Shown here piece after piece: positions 20,460 to 32,709 of a stretch of DNA of 50,614 nt. The first letter of the stretch is position 1. Each line of letters opens with the position of its first letter. The notes under the pieces are model-generated. The model was not told the origin of the DNA, did not search any database, and worked only from the letters and a program-made list of their open reading frames with translations. The DNA lies in the NCBI GenBank assembly GCA_015146655.1, contig VKHL01000183.1, positions 1 to 50,614 on the forward strand. The letters are read 5' to 3'. The position numbers and the translations under genes were made by a program. Source of the stretch: Ochromonas danica (Eukaryota; Sar; Chrysophyceae; Chromulinales; Chromulinaceae).

Positions 20460-23400
20460 ATGTCCAACAGCGACCAATCAAGGCGCACCTCATCGAATTC
20501 TATGAGCAATCCAGGCTCTCAACCCCGTCGTCAACCAGTAGGCAGTGCTCCTGCAGGTAGTTGGCAATATTTTCCTTCGCCTGAATTTTCCTTTTAACTG
20601 GTTTGTCTTCTTTGATATTGTGTTTTCCCTCACAGCGACTGCCAAGCCAGCAACTACTGGCAAGATCTCTCCAGTAAGTCTCTTACACCTGACTTTGTTC
20701 CGCCTATGCACAGTGCCTAACTCCATTGATTTTGCGTTTCAGTCGGCTGTACCTACTCGCACCAGCTCAGCTCCTCCTGAAGGCCATGGCACTGAGAAGG
20801 CCACACACTTCCAGCCCACCAAGACTGGACCAGGTCTTCATGCACCTCCGGTAATGACCTTTGTCGCCTGCTACCATCACAGTCCCCAAGCAGTCTGATA
20901 GTTGTTGTTAATGTGCAGGCAACTGGTGAGTTCAACTACAAGAGTGCTGCTCTGAAGGCGTCCTCAGGGGCTGCCGACAACGGCAAGGCCAAATCGGAGG
21001 AGTCGGCCACTTCATCTCCAGCGACACCAGCAGTGACTGCTGCTCCCTTTGTTCCCAGTTCAGAACCAAAAGGAGAAGCTGCAGTCGCGGAGTTCATTCC
21101 TTCCGCCCCTGTTCTCCAAACACCTGTGGAAGAGAACGTGCATGCGACATCGGGCAACTACGGTGATAACAGCAGCAAAGATAATATCGAGAGTGGAGTT
21201 GATTCTCAGCAAGCTCATCGAGGCTATGACAACAGAATTAACAAGACCGGCAATGCTCGCCGCACCAACAATAACCGTGGCGGCCAGCCATTGGATCATC
21301 AGTTTAACAATGCTGGATATGCCAAACCAACGCGCGGCGCTGCTGGTACCATGATGCCTGGTGTTCCTTATGGCAACTATGCTGTGATGCCTCAACAAAT
21401 GTAAGAATGCTTGTGGTCGTTAGAATTTAACGACTTTTCGTTAATGGTCTGCTTTTTCTGTTAGGTATTACGCCAACGGGTATTACTACGACGCTAATGC
21501 AGCGGCTGCAGCGGGCTATTATGGATATCAGCAAGCGTATTATTATCCCTTTGCTAATGCCATGCCAGCCACTTATCCCAACTATATGCATACTGTGCCG
21601 GCTACTGGTGCTACTCCTGCTCCTGCTAATCCTCCTCAAGCGCCTTCAATTCCTGCCAAAGCAGAAGCTAGCCCTGTGCAGTTTGTTCCTCCTGTTGCCC
21701 CCACCCCCGCAGAGCCTGTCGCGGCAGCGCCAGTTGCTCCATCAGCGTCACAAACACCTTCAGCACCACCTGTTCAACCTGCACAGCCTGCAGAAGTTCC
21801 TGCTACCTCTACAACTGCTCCAGAGAGTCAAAAATCAATTCCAGTTACTCCCGTTGTTAAAAAAACTGCTTTACGAATCAAGCCCAAGGGTTCTACCGCA
21901 GAAGTGCCCTTCGAACAATGGAAGAATCAGATGAAGAAGGAAGAAAGCGTTGAAGGCTCAAAAGAAGAGTCTGTTGAGCCTGCTAAGCCTGAAGTGCCCG
22001 TCCAACCTGCTTCCATTCCTGAAATTCCTGTTTCTGTTCCTCGCACTCGCAAAAATACCGAAGAAGAAGTGAAGGTTGCTTCCACGCCGTCTACGCCTCT
22101 GCCCCCAGTTGTTCCAGAAGCCTCTCCTATCGTGACACCACGTAAAGATGTTCCTCCCCCGGCGGCTGAGGAGGTCACTGTGAGTGCTGCTGCACCACGC
22201 CGACTTGTTCCAGGTGGCCAAGTGAAGCTCAATCAGGGCCCAATTGTCAGAAAGTACACCAAGTCCGAGCTTTTGTCTTATCGTCCTGCTGTCTTGGAAT
22301 TTAATCCTGCAACCTCTTTGATGGGTCCCATCGCCTCTGATGGCGGTGGAGGAGGTCATGGCAAGCAAAGCGGCGGCGGATGGAAGGGTGGTAAAGGTGA
22401 ACGTGAGCCTCGTGAAAGTGGTAGAGGTGTTAATACCGTTGTTGAAAATGTCGGTGGCGATGGCTGGGGTAAAGAACAGCTCCCTACACCAACTGGTCGC
22501 AGAGGCAAGAACGCTCCTGCAGGACCAATGCCTAAGAAGGTGGTCTCTGACCCTCTCGAGAAGCTCACCATGGATGTCACCGCTATTCTTAATAAGATCA
22601 CTCCGCAGACTTTTGAGAAGTTGAGTCAGCAGATCTTGGAGATCAAGTTAGAGGATACCAGCATGTTAGATCGCGTTGTGCAATTGATTTTCGAAAAGGC
22701 TGTCCAGGAACCCAACTTTACCTTCATGTATGCTGACTTGTGTCTCATGCTGAAGGAGAAAGGCACGAACTGGGTCTTCTATACTGTCGTCAAGAGCATG
22801 GATTCTGAACCTGAAGAGTATTTCTGGATTCGCGACTTCACTTTCCCCAATGAAGCAGCTACTTACTATTGCAAAGCTGATTGTATGGCAGCTATTCAAA
22901 GAGATGATGAAGCGCTCCAAATGAAGCCTTTGTCGAACACCCTGCAGCCAGAGTCTATTGAGTATATTCTTTACAAGAATAAACTCTATCGCGTAAGTTG
23001 TTCCTGTTAACTCTTTTCGATGCGTGGATTATGTTGATTAACATGTGATTAAACTATTGCATTAGATTGGTCATGAAGTTCTTTGTGATAAAGTTTGGTA
23101 TCTCACCGCTGTCTCCTTTGACAAGGTTAGTGAGGACAAGAGAGGCCAGACCATGTTCGCTGATCCTGAGATCGCCAAGAAGGAAGCCATCGGAGAAGTG
23201 TCCTTCCGTGGCCGCCTTGCTCACAGCTGTGAGCAGGAATTTACTGCTTCTGTCAAGAATGAGAACATCGAGAGACTTGCAGGGGAACTTCGCAAACTAC
23301 ATGCTGAGCGTCAAACAATGTCTGAAGAAGAGTTTCTTCAAAAGACTGAGGAGATCGAAGAACAACGCGGCAGATTAAAGCGTCGCATGTTGGGTAACAT

Positions 23401-24651
23401 CCGCTTTGTCGGAGAATTGTACAAGAAGAAGCTCCTCAACACTGATACCATGCATGACTGTATTGTGGAATTGTTGGGTAGTCCCGGCGAGTGGAAACCA
23501 TCTTACGAAGAGGCCGATTTGGAACTGCTTTGTCGTTTCCTGAAGACTGTCGGTGAGTCGCTGGAGAGCAAGTCCACTCGTAACAAGAGCAAGCCGGAAT
23601 TGGGTATCAAGTTCAATCAGTACTTCGACCGCATGCATCAGCTAACAAAGGACAAGAACGTCAATTCTCGTATTCGCTTCAATATTGAAGAAGTGATTGC
23701 GTTGAGAGAGAACGGTTGGCAGGCGCGTCGTGAGCAAGAAGGACCTAAGAAGCTCGCCGAGATTCATCAGCAAGTTCAAGCTGAACAGACTGCACCTCCT
23801 AAGATGGCTCGTCAACCTTCTTCGGGCAGCTTGAGCGGCCAGGGTGGTCGAGGCGGTGGAAACCGACGCGATTCTGACGATGCTCGCAACCCAGCACGAG
23901 ATGCTGGCCGTGGTGGACGTAGAGATCGGGATGATCGCGACAATAGAAACAACAATCGAAGTGGTGGTGATCGTGATCGTCGCGGCGGAGTGTCTCCAAT
24001 GACTCCTTCCTCTCGATCTCAACAACAACAGCCAAGATCTTCTGCTGTATCTGCTCCGGTTACAACACCAAAGGAGCCTATCACTTTCCAGGACAATTCC
24101 AAGCGCAACTTGGTTCGCAGTTCTCTTGAAGAGTATTTGTCTGGTGTTGAGATTGGGGAATTGATAGCCATGCTCAAGGATGACAGCAAGAGAGCGAGTA
24201 CTCCATCTCTTTTGGCCTATTTGCTATTGGAGATCATCTCCAAATATGTCAACCTCAATAATGCCGCACAACAGAATAGTTTGCTTCGCCTTTTCGATAA
24301 TGCTGATTTCATGAAGTTCTTCCAAGATTATAAATACGCTGTGGATGCGGCTTTGGAGAATTGTGAGCCTTTCAAGACGTTGCCTGGCACTGCGGTGGAT
24401 GTCATTGATGTGAGTATCTCAAGGTTGCTATTCATTCTAACGGTGACTCATGGTTTTCGGTGTTGTTTCCATAGGCTCCTCAACGGATAGCTCGTATTCT
24501 GTCTCATCTCATCAAGGGAGGGGCAACTACTCTTGCCAAAGTGCAAGAGTTGACGAATGTGTTCAAGCAACAGAGTCTGGATGAAGACTTGGATGACCCC
24601 GAGATGATCGAAGCATGTTTCCAAAAGTTCTTGAAAGCATTGGAAGCCTAA
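20460..24651 (+). CDS. EIF4G: Eukaryotic translation initiation factor 4G
   Basis: Seven exons: 20460-20556, 20636-20673, 20743-20850, 20919-21400, 21465-22992, 23066-24409 and 24475-24651, summing to 1258 codons (1257 residues). eIF4G bridges cap-binding eIF4E, helicase eIF4A and the 40S-bound eIF3. The N-terminal half is disordered, with a Tyr/Ala-rich patch and Pro/Ala-rich stretches. YTKSELL at about residue 506 fits the canonical Y-x4-L-hydrophobic eIF4E-binding motif. An MIF4G domain runs from about 606 to 850 (LEKLTMDVTAILNKITPQTF; FMYADLCLML). An RG/RD-rich linker follows, then an MA3-type domain from about 1096 to the end. The frame is open upstream to an ATG at 20196, but the added residues do not look like eIF4G. 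Confidence 0.95.
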
Positions 24652-25569
24652 TTGTTTGATTCGATTAGCGCGGGCGTTAGTAGCATAGATGCAGTTTTGT
24701 ATATGCAGGAGGGGAGAGGGAGGCAGAAGGAAAGTTCTCTGGATGACTGATTGTTGTAATCTTGAAGCATGCTCCTGTGATGCATCTCTTGTCTTTGCTT
24801 TGCTTCATGTTGTTGTTCTCTTTGTTGCGAGCAGTTCAGAAAACGATGGCATCAACTTGGATTACCTTACAAAATCAATATGACAGGTTGGTGGGAGTGC
24901 TCCATGGCATTGGATGAAGAAGTTTGACTATGAAATCGAATCTTAATCAACCAAGCCCATGGTTCTCCAATCACAATCAATCCTAATATATATTTTACAG
25001 AATATCTAGTAAGCAGAGAAGAAGAATTGATAAGGACAAGAACTGAATTGATTAAAATCCGTCGCTTTCATGCGCAGCGCCATGTGCTTGTCACGATATT
25101 GAGCGATAATAGAACTGTTGCAGAAAAGACGATGGTTATCATTCTGTCATGATAGATCATCTCAACCTAAGCGATGTGATTGGATCGCAACCAATGCATC
25201 GCCAAGCCTTCTCCAAGGACGGGGACAATGTCATCACAGCTCTCCTAATGGAGAGTGTTCGTCTGTCTCATTAGTCCGCATCGATCAGAGCTGTCTTACG
25301 ATCAACATCAGCAGGTCTCCAACCCCATCATCATCTCATAAATCAATACGGAAGCAGACCTCTAACAACCACTAGAATAGTATCTACACCACAGGATAAA
25401 GAATACCAAAAGGAACTACCAAGAAACAAGAGTAGAAGAGGAGGATTTGATAGAAAAACAAAAGCAAAAGCGAGTGACGTTGTCATGAACTGAACTGTAC
25501 GATAGGATGATGTCATGTCATGGTTCTGATCTTGTTGTGTTCACAGCAGTGATTGCTCTACGGCAGTGA
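24652..25569. other. Intergenic region
   Basis: About 0.9 kb between the convergent ends of eIF4G and the small His-rich gene. One 85-codon frame at 25118-25375 has no support. No RNA or notable repeat is visible. Confidence 0.55.
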
Positions 25570-26112
25570 TCAGTTACAAGGAGGATTAGGTGGGCCATTC
25601 ACTAGTTTGGAATCAGACGTCTCTCTGAGAAACTTGGCGTGAATCTGTTTTCGCATAATTACTGTCGGCGAGACCAAATGATGATCTGTTGGACTGAAGG
25701 CCAGGAAGCGCTCCGTGGAGTTATCAAAGTCGACGTCGACTAAGGTGGGAGATGGCGTGGAAGGCTTGGTGACAGGCGACCTCTTCGTGGGCGAGACCAA
25801 CGGCGAGGGGTGGTGAAGAGGAGAAGGTTGGCCTCCTCGGATGGACAGCTGCCGAGCAGATCTCTCCAACACAATGAAAGAATCGGCATGAAGAAGCATA
25901 TCCTCGCTAGGGGGGTCAGGTAAAGGTGTCAAATCCAATGCTAGTAATCCACTGCCTCTGCCGTGGACGTGATGATGATGATGGTGGTGGTCATCAGAAG
26001 ACTTGCCTTCGCTATCATTGCTGCGACTGCCGAAAGAATATTTCTCTTCGGCATGAAGGTCAAGACTACTGCTTCTGCTGCTACCTGCTTTGAACTCTTG
26101 CTTGCTGTCCAT
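25570..26112 (-). CDS. Low-complexity protein with poly-His run, unknown function
   Basis: A single-exon frame of 180 residues. It begins with a Ser/Lys-rich segment, has a seven-His run near residue 43, then an LALDLTPLPDPPSEDML segment and an SP/TP-rich stretch (PSPLHHPSPLVSPTKRSP, KPSTPSPTLVD) that could be phosphorylated by proline-directed kinases. No domain is recognised, and no signal peptide or membrane segment is seen. It is divergent from VPS39, with starts 369 bases apart. Codon-like composition and the lack of frame breaks support it, but it could be part of a larger spliced gene. Confidence 0.55.
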   Translation of the reverse strand: MDSKQEFKAGSSRSSSLDLHAEEKYSFGSRSNDSEGKSSDDHHHHHHHVHGRGSGLLALDLTPLPDPPSEDMLLHADSFIVLERSARQLSIRGGQPSPLHHPSPLVSPTKRSPVTKPSTPSPTLVDVDFDNSTERFLAFSPTDHHLVSPTVIMRKQIHAKFLRETSDSKLVNGPPNPPCN

Positions 26113-26480
26113 GTCAAAGAAACCTGCTAGTCTAATAGTCTACAATAAAATGGTGGCGGTGGCCTCTGTATTCTATTGTCTCTCTGCTCTGTCAGTCTGT
26201 TATTCTCTTCTTCTCACCCTCTGACGTTGACAGTTGAAGGAACCAAATGTGACTTTTAAACCATTTTGTCAGTCTTTTCAGAAGGAGGTGCTTTTGAAGT
26301 TGTTCTCCTTCACCTCTAGACCTCTAGATCTAGACCTCTAGACCTTAGATGATCTTCAGGGATGCGCGGGGCAGTAATAATAACAGAAGGTCATGACGCT
26401 GTCTCAATCTTCTCCTCAGCGAAGAACCAATTAGTCTCCATTATTCACCTCGCTTTCTTTGCTATTTCCCCACATCTACC
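26113..26480. promoter_or_regulatory. Divergent promoter region with CTAGA repeats
   Basis: Separates the His-rich gene and VPS39. Around 26316-26346 the short word CCTCTAGA/TCTAGA repeats several times and includes a TCTAGATCTAGA palindrome. Confidence 0.4.
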
Positions 26481-29400
26481 ATGCAAAGAACGATTTTTGA
26501 TCGCTCTGTCATGGATGGATTCCGTGGCTCACGAGTGGAATCGGTTGTCTCCACTGCCCATGGACGAAAGATCTTCCTGGCAGTGAATGATGGAGCAATC
26601 ACCACCTATAACTGCTCCTTGGAGTCTAACAGTGCTGGCAGAATCTATGTCTGTAAAGATCAAGAGCTCTTTCGCAAGCCTAGTAAAGACAAGAAGTCAT
26701 GCGCTCCCCTTCTCGCAGTCGAGGTGAGTGTGTCTCTCTCTTTGACCTTTTCCCAGTCAAATCATACCATATCCATATGACTGCTTTTGTGCTGGTAGAG
26801 TTGGCGTGCTGTGGTCTGCATAGCGGATGGTATCCTCACTGCCTATGACGCTCAATTCGGACAGGCGATAGCCTCCATCCCAGACAACAAAGGCGTGCAT
26901 CTCTTTGCTGTCTATGAGAAGCAAGACTCTCTCCTCATTATCAACAAGAAGAAACTCGTGCATTATAGTTGGTCATCTCCTGGATTTCAACTGAGGAAAG
27001 AGTTCAATTTAGCTGATGTGCCCAAGTCTCTTCATCATATCGCAGGGACTGCTATTATTGGGTACAAGAAGTACTACGAATGTTTGGATTTATCCTCTGG
27101 TATTACTAGTCGATTAGTTGACTTTGAAAGAGAGCACAAGATGATCGCAGCTGAGATACCTGCCAATATCTATCGCAGTGAGCGCATTTTGATTTCAATA
27201 GGGCAGCAAGGCTTGCTCGTTGATCGTGACGAGATCCTCGCTGGTAGCTATATCTACCCTACAGAAAAGGTAGTACCCAAGGTAGATTGGGGAGCGCCGC
27301 CTAATGCTGTCAATGTCATGACGCCTTTCCTGTTGTCCACACTGTCAGACACCTCCGTGGAAGTGCATGATTTGCTGTCCCTCACTCTCCTGCAGAAGGT
27401 GGTAATCACATCTCTCAGCGGCTATGGTCTGACATTATCAGTTTGTTGTGAAGACATTACTCGTGGTCAGGCGGCAGGTTCACCTTTCTTGTATCACGCC
27501 TTCCTTTGCAATGGCGATCAAATGTTCGCCCTGAGAATGACTTCCTTGAGCAGCCAGGTCCACGATCTTGTGGCATATGGAATGTTTGAAGAAGCCATCC
27601 AGCTGTGCTCTCTCTGTCCTGTAGCAGACAAGCGAGACATTAATATGATTCAATTGCATGAGTCCGCTGCCAACACGATGATGAGCAAAGGAGACTATGA
27701 GAAGGCGATTGAACATTACATCCAAGCCCAGACAAGCTTTCTAATAGTCGCAAAGCAATTTCCAGACTTTATTCCCTTGTCTTTGCATGTGATGTTTGGT
27801 ATCATGCAAACGACGAAGCTGGCTGGGACTATTTTGCAGAAAGCTGCGGCTGCTGCTGCGACTTTCTGTCAATATCACCGCCCTCGAGTAAGCTGACCTT
27901 TTGCTTTGTCTTTGCTATTGATTGTTTGACATTACATTTGCTGTCTGGTGGGATAGATGAACAGACGTGGTGAAAAGGCTGAAAAGATGAAAGAATTGGG
28001 AATTATCGCGGCTAGCTCAGTGTTAAATACATCTTACAGTATGAGTAGCAAAGCCAAATCCAGAGACTATTCTGAAGATGAGGTATTGCTTTCTTCTTCT
28101 TGTTCTGTGGATAGGACTAGCTTTAGACTAATACTGTGGGATCATATAGGACTACATCGCTGACCCCGATGAAGAGCTCAAGAAGTGTGTGTTGCTAGAC
28201 AGCATGTTGCTCTTCGCTCTCATGCACTGTGCCAATGACCGCAAGCCAGAAGTCCTGCAGCTGCTTTCAGGACCAAATCGCTGCCAGATCGAGACATGTG
28301 CTGTTCTACTAGCTTCCCATGGCAACACCTACACTGAGGCTTTATTGTGGCTATATCGGTCTCAACATCAGCATGCGCGCGTCTTGCAAGCCCTCACAGA
28401 AGATAAATGTGTCGCGATTGGAGCATGGAGTCGTGATCAATTCTACTGTTGGACTGCTGATTATCTGCGCTGGTTGTGGTATAATGAAGAAGACAATACC
28501 TTGCCTCGACAGGCGCTCTTTGCTTTGAAGGCAGTGCTGGAATATGATGCTGAGCTAGGCTTGAGCGTGTTGGTTAGCAGACCCACTGGCAAGACTTCAT
28601 TTGGTGGGAAAGGGGTGACGATAGGAGAAGTGCTTACTTTCCTTCGCTCTTGTTCCCCTCGTATTAACTATGGGCGAGGTTCTATTAACCTGGCTGTCTT
28701 CCGTGGAGGTCACAGTGCTATTAGCAGTAGCCAGCAGACCGTGTGGGCAATGGAGAATTCAATAGCACAGGTGCTTTCTTCCATCCCTTTGGCCACAGGA
28801 CATGCTCTTGCTGTAGCCTTCTTAGAATGCTTAGTGGCCAGTGGTGAAGCTCCGCCTAGTCTACATGATGATTTTGCTCGTTTGCTGGTGGAGGGCATTA
28901 TCCAATCGCCCTTCCCTCCCACCACACCAGCAGAAGCTCTCCCAGAAGATGCCGAAGATCTGCTGTTGTACAAGATCTACCGCAAGAAGTTGCAGGCGTT
29001 CTTAGCCAATTCCAATGCCTACCATCCTCAAGCCATCTCCAAGATGTTGTCAAAAGAGTATTATTTGGAAAATGCACTCATTTTGGCTAAATTGGGTCGT
29101 CATCGCGATGTCTTGGTCATCTACATCAAACACCTCAAGAAGCTGGACCTGGCTGAAACTTATTGTGATAAGGTCTACACGGTGCTAAAGGACCATCCTA
29201 GTAATCTTGCTATGAATATGAAGACAAGTTTGATGGGCATTTTGAACTCCAACATGCCGCCAGGAGTGACCATTGCATTGGACCTCGCCGCCACTCTCTC
29301 AGAACCTTCTGAGATCTATTTGATCATGTTCCAGGTCATTCTAGATGAAGAGGAAGAGGAGAATGAGAATGAGAATGAGAATGAGAATGGCAGTGATTCA

Positions 29401-29673
29401 GATTCGCTATCATCACCGCCTGCACAGCCCAGTGAGAATGTTCGTGTGGTAGTTTCCTTGGCTGAGAAGTATTTCGATCGTTTTGATGCCACCGCGCTGT
29501 TAGAATTGCTACCAAGAGACATTCCTGTGGCTTCGCTCTTGCACTACTTCCTCACTGTCTTGGAGTATGGTAATTGCAAGAGGCGGAACTTGCAAATCCT
29601 TCATCATCTCCTGCGAGTGCGAGAAGTTGCTGTGCGCACTTCAGACTTCATTCAACTCATACCTCAGAAATAG
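26481..29673 (+). CDS. VPS39: VPS39/VAM6-like HOPS subunit
   Basis: Four exons: 26481-26723, 26799-27887, 27957-28082 and 28150-29673, summing to 994 codons (993 residues). VPS39 is a subunit of the HOPS tether that drives fusion at the vacuole/lysosome; in yeast it also feeds TORC1 signalling. The N-terminal 320 residues form a citron-homology beta-propeller (IADGILTAYDAQFGQAIASI). Clathrin-like helical repeats follow (MFEEAIQLC; GDYEKAIEHYIQA), then the C-terminal Vps39 domains (ENALILAKLGRHRDVLVIYIKHL; AEKYFDRFDATALLELLP). The length fits VPS39 (about 870-1050). TGFBRAP1/VPS3 is the main alternative. A (GAGAAT)n run at about 29360-29388 encodes an acidic Glu/Asn loop. Confidence 0.85.
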
Positions 29674-30314
29674 AAACCATGACGATGCGGACCTTGGGCT
29701 CCTTGGCCTTGGCTTAGTGTACTAGTAGTAGTAATATTGATATTTCCTTCCAATCATGTCATTTGAATTGGTTGCTTTTGGTGAGTATAGTTAACATGTG
29801 GTCGAACAGAACGACAACAAGTTAATAATTAGTCACTGTTCCACATGCACGATGATTTAAGACACGGTAACACACACCGCCCCGCATAATGATCAACTTT
29901 TGCTACAGTGTACTAGCAGTAATAGCTATGGAGCAGCTTACTAACTAACTAAATGAAAGAACAAAGACTCTGATTGGATGATGGCAAAGCAAGCTTTGCT
30001 TAAGTTACAAGGGAAGGAAGGAAGGTATGCAATGAAGGTGGGGGAGGAAGGAATTAGGATGAAGTTAATGCACTAACAGTCTCAGCATAGATAGTTGGGG
30101 TGCTTAGTTCAAGGAGAGGGAATGACAGGTGGGGAGGTGAATGATGAAGATGATCATGATGATGCAGACCAGCAAACAGACAATCCATGGCATTCAGAAT
30201 GAACACCATCCACTGCTGCTTACTGACTCGCTTAGATAGAACCAACGGGAGGGAGGTAGAGAGGCTTCTTCACATGGCATTCAGCTCAGCACCATGATAT
30301 GCAGTGCTAACTGC
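29674..30314. other. Intergenic region
   Basis: Holds the 3' ends of VPS39 and the light-harvesting gene, which converge. Contains GGAA-type simple repeats at about 30011-30025. No gene supported. Confidence 0.55.
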
Positions 30315-30908
30315 TTAGTTGCCATAGAGGAAAGGAAGACCAGTGATCAAGTGCTCGCCCTGGTACAGACCGCCGATCAACTGCTGAGAGTCGTGGCGGA
30401 GGAGCTCCAGGATGGCCAACATAGCCAGACGGCCGTGGTTGAGCTCCTGGTCCTGAGCCTTGCGGAGTTCCTCAGGGGTCTTGCCCTTGCCCTCAGTGTC
30501 GCCCAACACCAAGTAGCCACGGTAGTCCACGGCACCGATGAGGAAGAAGATCTGGAGCCAGCCAAGAGCAGGGACGGACTGGATAGCAGCGACACCGTTG
30601 GGGATGGAGTCGAAGGTGATGCCAGGAGCGATGTCACCAGGGAACTTGAAGATCTCAGGCACGATGTAGCCGAGGACAGCCAACTGAGCAACACGGCCGT
30701 GCTTCAGCTCAGACTCGCGGTACTGGTCGAAGGTAGCCTGGTCGATGTCCTTGGACAGACCAAGAGGATCGAAGAAACCAGCAGGAGCAGTGACACCAGC
30801 CTCGTTCTCGAAGGACATCTTGAGAGAAGAGGAGGTAGCACGGCGAGCCACAGGGGCGAAGGCAGAAGCGCCAATGAGAGAGGCAACGATAGCAAGAGCA
30901 CGGAACAT
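30315..30908 (-). CDS. Fucoxanthin-chlorophyll a/c-type light-harvesting protein
   Basis: A single-exon gene of 197 residues when started at the ATG at 30908; an upstream ATG at 30941 would add 11 residues that spoil the signal peptide. The N-terminus is a hydrophobic signal peptide ending in ASAFAP, the known cleavage context for plastid import through a secondary (four-membrane) plastid. Three membrane helices follow. Helix 1 carries ESELKHGRVAQLA and helix 3 carries QELNHGRLAMLA, the chlorophyll-binding Glu/His/Arg motif of the Lhc family. Helix 2 is around ALGWLQIFFLIGAVDY. The protein acts in thylakoid light harvesting. Strong codon bias leaves the complementary strand open throughout. 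Confidence 0.95.
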   Translation of the reverse strand: MFRALAIVASLIGASAFAPVARRATSSSLKMSFENEAGVTAPAGFFDPLGLSKDIDQATFDQYRESELKHGRVAQLAVLGYIVPEIFKFPGDIAPGITFDSIPNGVAAIQSVPALGWLQIFFLIGAVDYRGYLVLGDTEGKGKTPEELRKAQDQELNHGRLAMLAILELLRHDSQQLIGGLYQGEHLITGLPFLYGN

Positions 30909-30995
30909 TTTAGTGGTGGCAACGTGGAAGACTTCAGACACGCTCTGTTGCAGTTGTGGATAGCCAGCAGCGGCCTGCCCAGCGAGATCAACTTC
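30909..30995. promoter_or_regulatory. Compact divergent promoter, light-harvesting gene and acidic coiled-coil gene
   Basis: Only 87 bases separate the two proposed start codons. One or both transcripts must therefore start within this gap or overlap the neighbouring coding region. Confidence 0.45.
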
Positions 30996-32497
30996 ATGAC
31001 CTACCCCTCCGACACTGACAGCGAGGACGAGGCCTTCCTCCCCGAAGAGGAAAGCGATGAGGAAGAGGAAGAGGAAGAATTAGATAGTGAAGAAGAGTGT
31101 GAGGTAGATAGCAATGAGGAGGAGGAGGAGGAGGAGCAGTCCCCCAGCAAGGCGAAGGAGGAGGTGATGGTGAGCGACCACAGCGACGATCTGCTAGCAC
31201 AGGAGCTCATCGACAGAAGCATTGCCATTGATCCGCAGGACTACGACCCTGACCTCGTAGACTCTCCTCTCAGCGTGGACAGCGCCTTCCTGCCCAGCGT
31301 GTCCCGCTACTTGCAAGAGAAGGCGCTGACGATCTCGTGGGCCAGAACCACCTTCGACCAAGACATCGCCAAGGAGTACGCTGACTTCGTCATATCGCAG
31401 CTCTCCCTCTCTCTCAAGTCACTGCCAAAGTAAGTCTCTCTCTCTTCCTCCCCTCTTGCTCTCTCTCACTGACTGACTGACTGACTGGCTGCTACCTGTG
31501 CTATGCTATGATGTGTTGTGCTATGATGTGCTGTGGTGAGGGTAGCATCTGGAGTCGCATGGCGGGTAGAGACCTGGGGCTATTAAATGCTTTCTATCTG
31601 GCTCAGAGCAAGCCTCCACTCTCTCCTGTCGAAGAGCAGCTAGCACAGAGCAACAGTGAGAGAGCCAGCACAGTGACGATGATCACCGCCATCAAAGACC
31701 TCGTGGACGTGCTCAAGACCATGCAAGAGAGACAGAACCTCCTCCTGCTAACACCTCCTGACCTCTCGCTGCAATCGTCAGCTTTGGAGCCTCCGCCTAC
31801 AGTCCCCAGCCACACTGCCCCCGCCTCCTCCTCCTCCTCCTCTGCCTTCCATCTCTCCGCCATCGCCAAGCTCACTCGACAGCTGAAGAGAGCGTCGACG
31901 AAGATCACGTCTCTGGAGGAAGCTCTTGCCGTGGAGAGAAGACACTCTTCTAACTTGGAGGCGAAGGACAGGAAGATGCGCGAGCTGGTGGTGACCTTGA
32001 AGAACGTGTCGGAGCTGGACGATGCGGGCATCTCCATGCTAAGAGAGCTGTCTCACTCCAGGTCTTCTGTTAGCGACCCCGTGGTAGCCACGACAAGGTT
32101 AGACCGCCATCGAGGTGATACAGACAGAGGCCAAGCGACTCTCTGGTCCTCCGCTGCGGAGAACAATGTGCAACAGAACAATAGCAATAGCAGCAGCTAC
32201 TTGTTGGATCGATTGGTTGCAGGGAATGACAGCGAAGACGAGAGCCTCTTCGAACAAGAGAACTACTCGCCCTCCTTGGGCAAAAGGAAGAAGTCCCTGC
32301 TGGGTCTGACCTCTGCAGCCAGCGAGGGACGAGGAGAGAAGCCCAAGCGACAGCGCTGGGAAGGCATGCAGCAGACAGTTCAGCAACAGCAGGAGGAGGA
32401 GGAGCAGGTAGCAGACAGTCGAACAGCTGGTGACTCACAGCCACACGATCATCATCGAGCAGGGCAGAGTGACCACACTCCTCTGCGCAACAGATGA
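30996..32497 (+). CDS. Acidic coiled-coil protein, unknown function
   Basis: Two exons: 30996-31429 and 31546-32497, joined in phase 2, giving 462 codons (461 residues). The first 50 residues are almost entirely Asp/Glu/Ser, with runs of five to seven acidic residues. A conserved-looking segment follows (LLAQELIDRSIAIDPQDYDPD). Exon 2 includes a helical segment that looks like a coiled coil (LTRQLKRASTKITSLEEALAVERR) and a late Lys/Arg patch (GKRKKSLLG; EKPKRQRWEG) that could be nuclear localisation signals. A Gln-rich end follows. No catalytic domain is recognised. The chosen ATG starts just past the divergent promoter; the frame is open further upstream only because it runs antisense to the light-harvesting gene. 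Confidence 0.65.
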
Positions 32498-32709
32498 TGA
32501 ACAACAATACTGCTACTGCTACTGTAGATACTATACTATACCAGATGACACTACTGTAGGCTAGTCTATGTAGGCTAGCTAGCTAGTCTATTAGTGACAA
32601 CAAGGCTAAACTTTCTTTACAAATCTTCATCAACAATCAATCAATCAATCCATGTCTATTGTGTGCTATTTCTCGAGGAGGAGCAGGAGCAAAGGGGTAG
32701 AGTGCTCGC

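Noticed and set aside
21497-21934. 145-codon Leu-rich frame inside eIF4G exon 5
   Set aside because: It is an off-frame reading of the Pro/Ala-rich eIF4G sequence; the Leu richness is a frame artefact.
30294-30993. Open frame antisense to the light-harvesting gene, in frame with the acidic coiled-coil gene
   Set aside because: It mirrors the strongly biased codons of the light-harvesting gene and has no domain of its own; the coiled-coil gene is better started at 30996.
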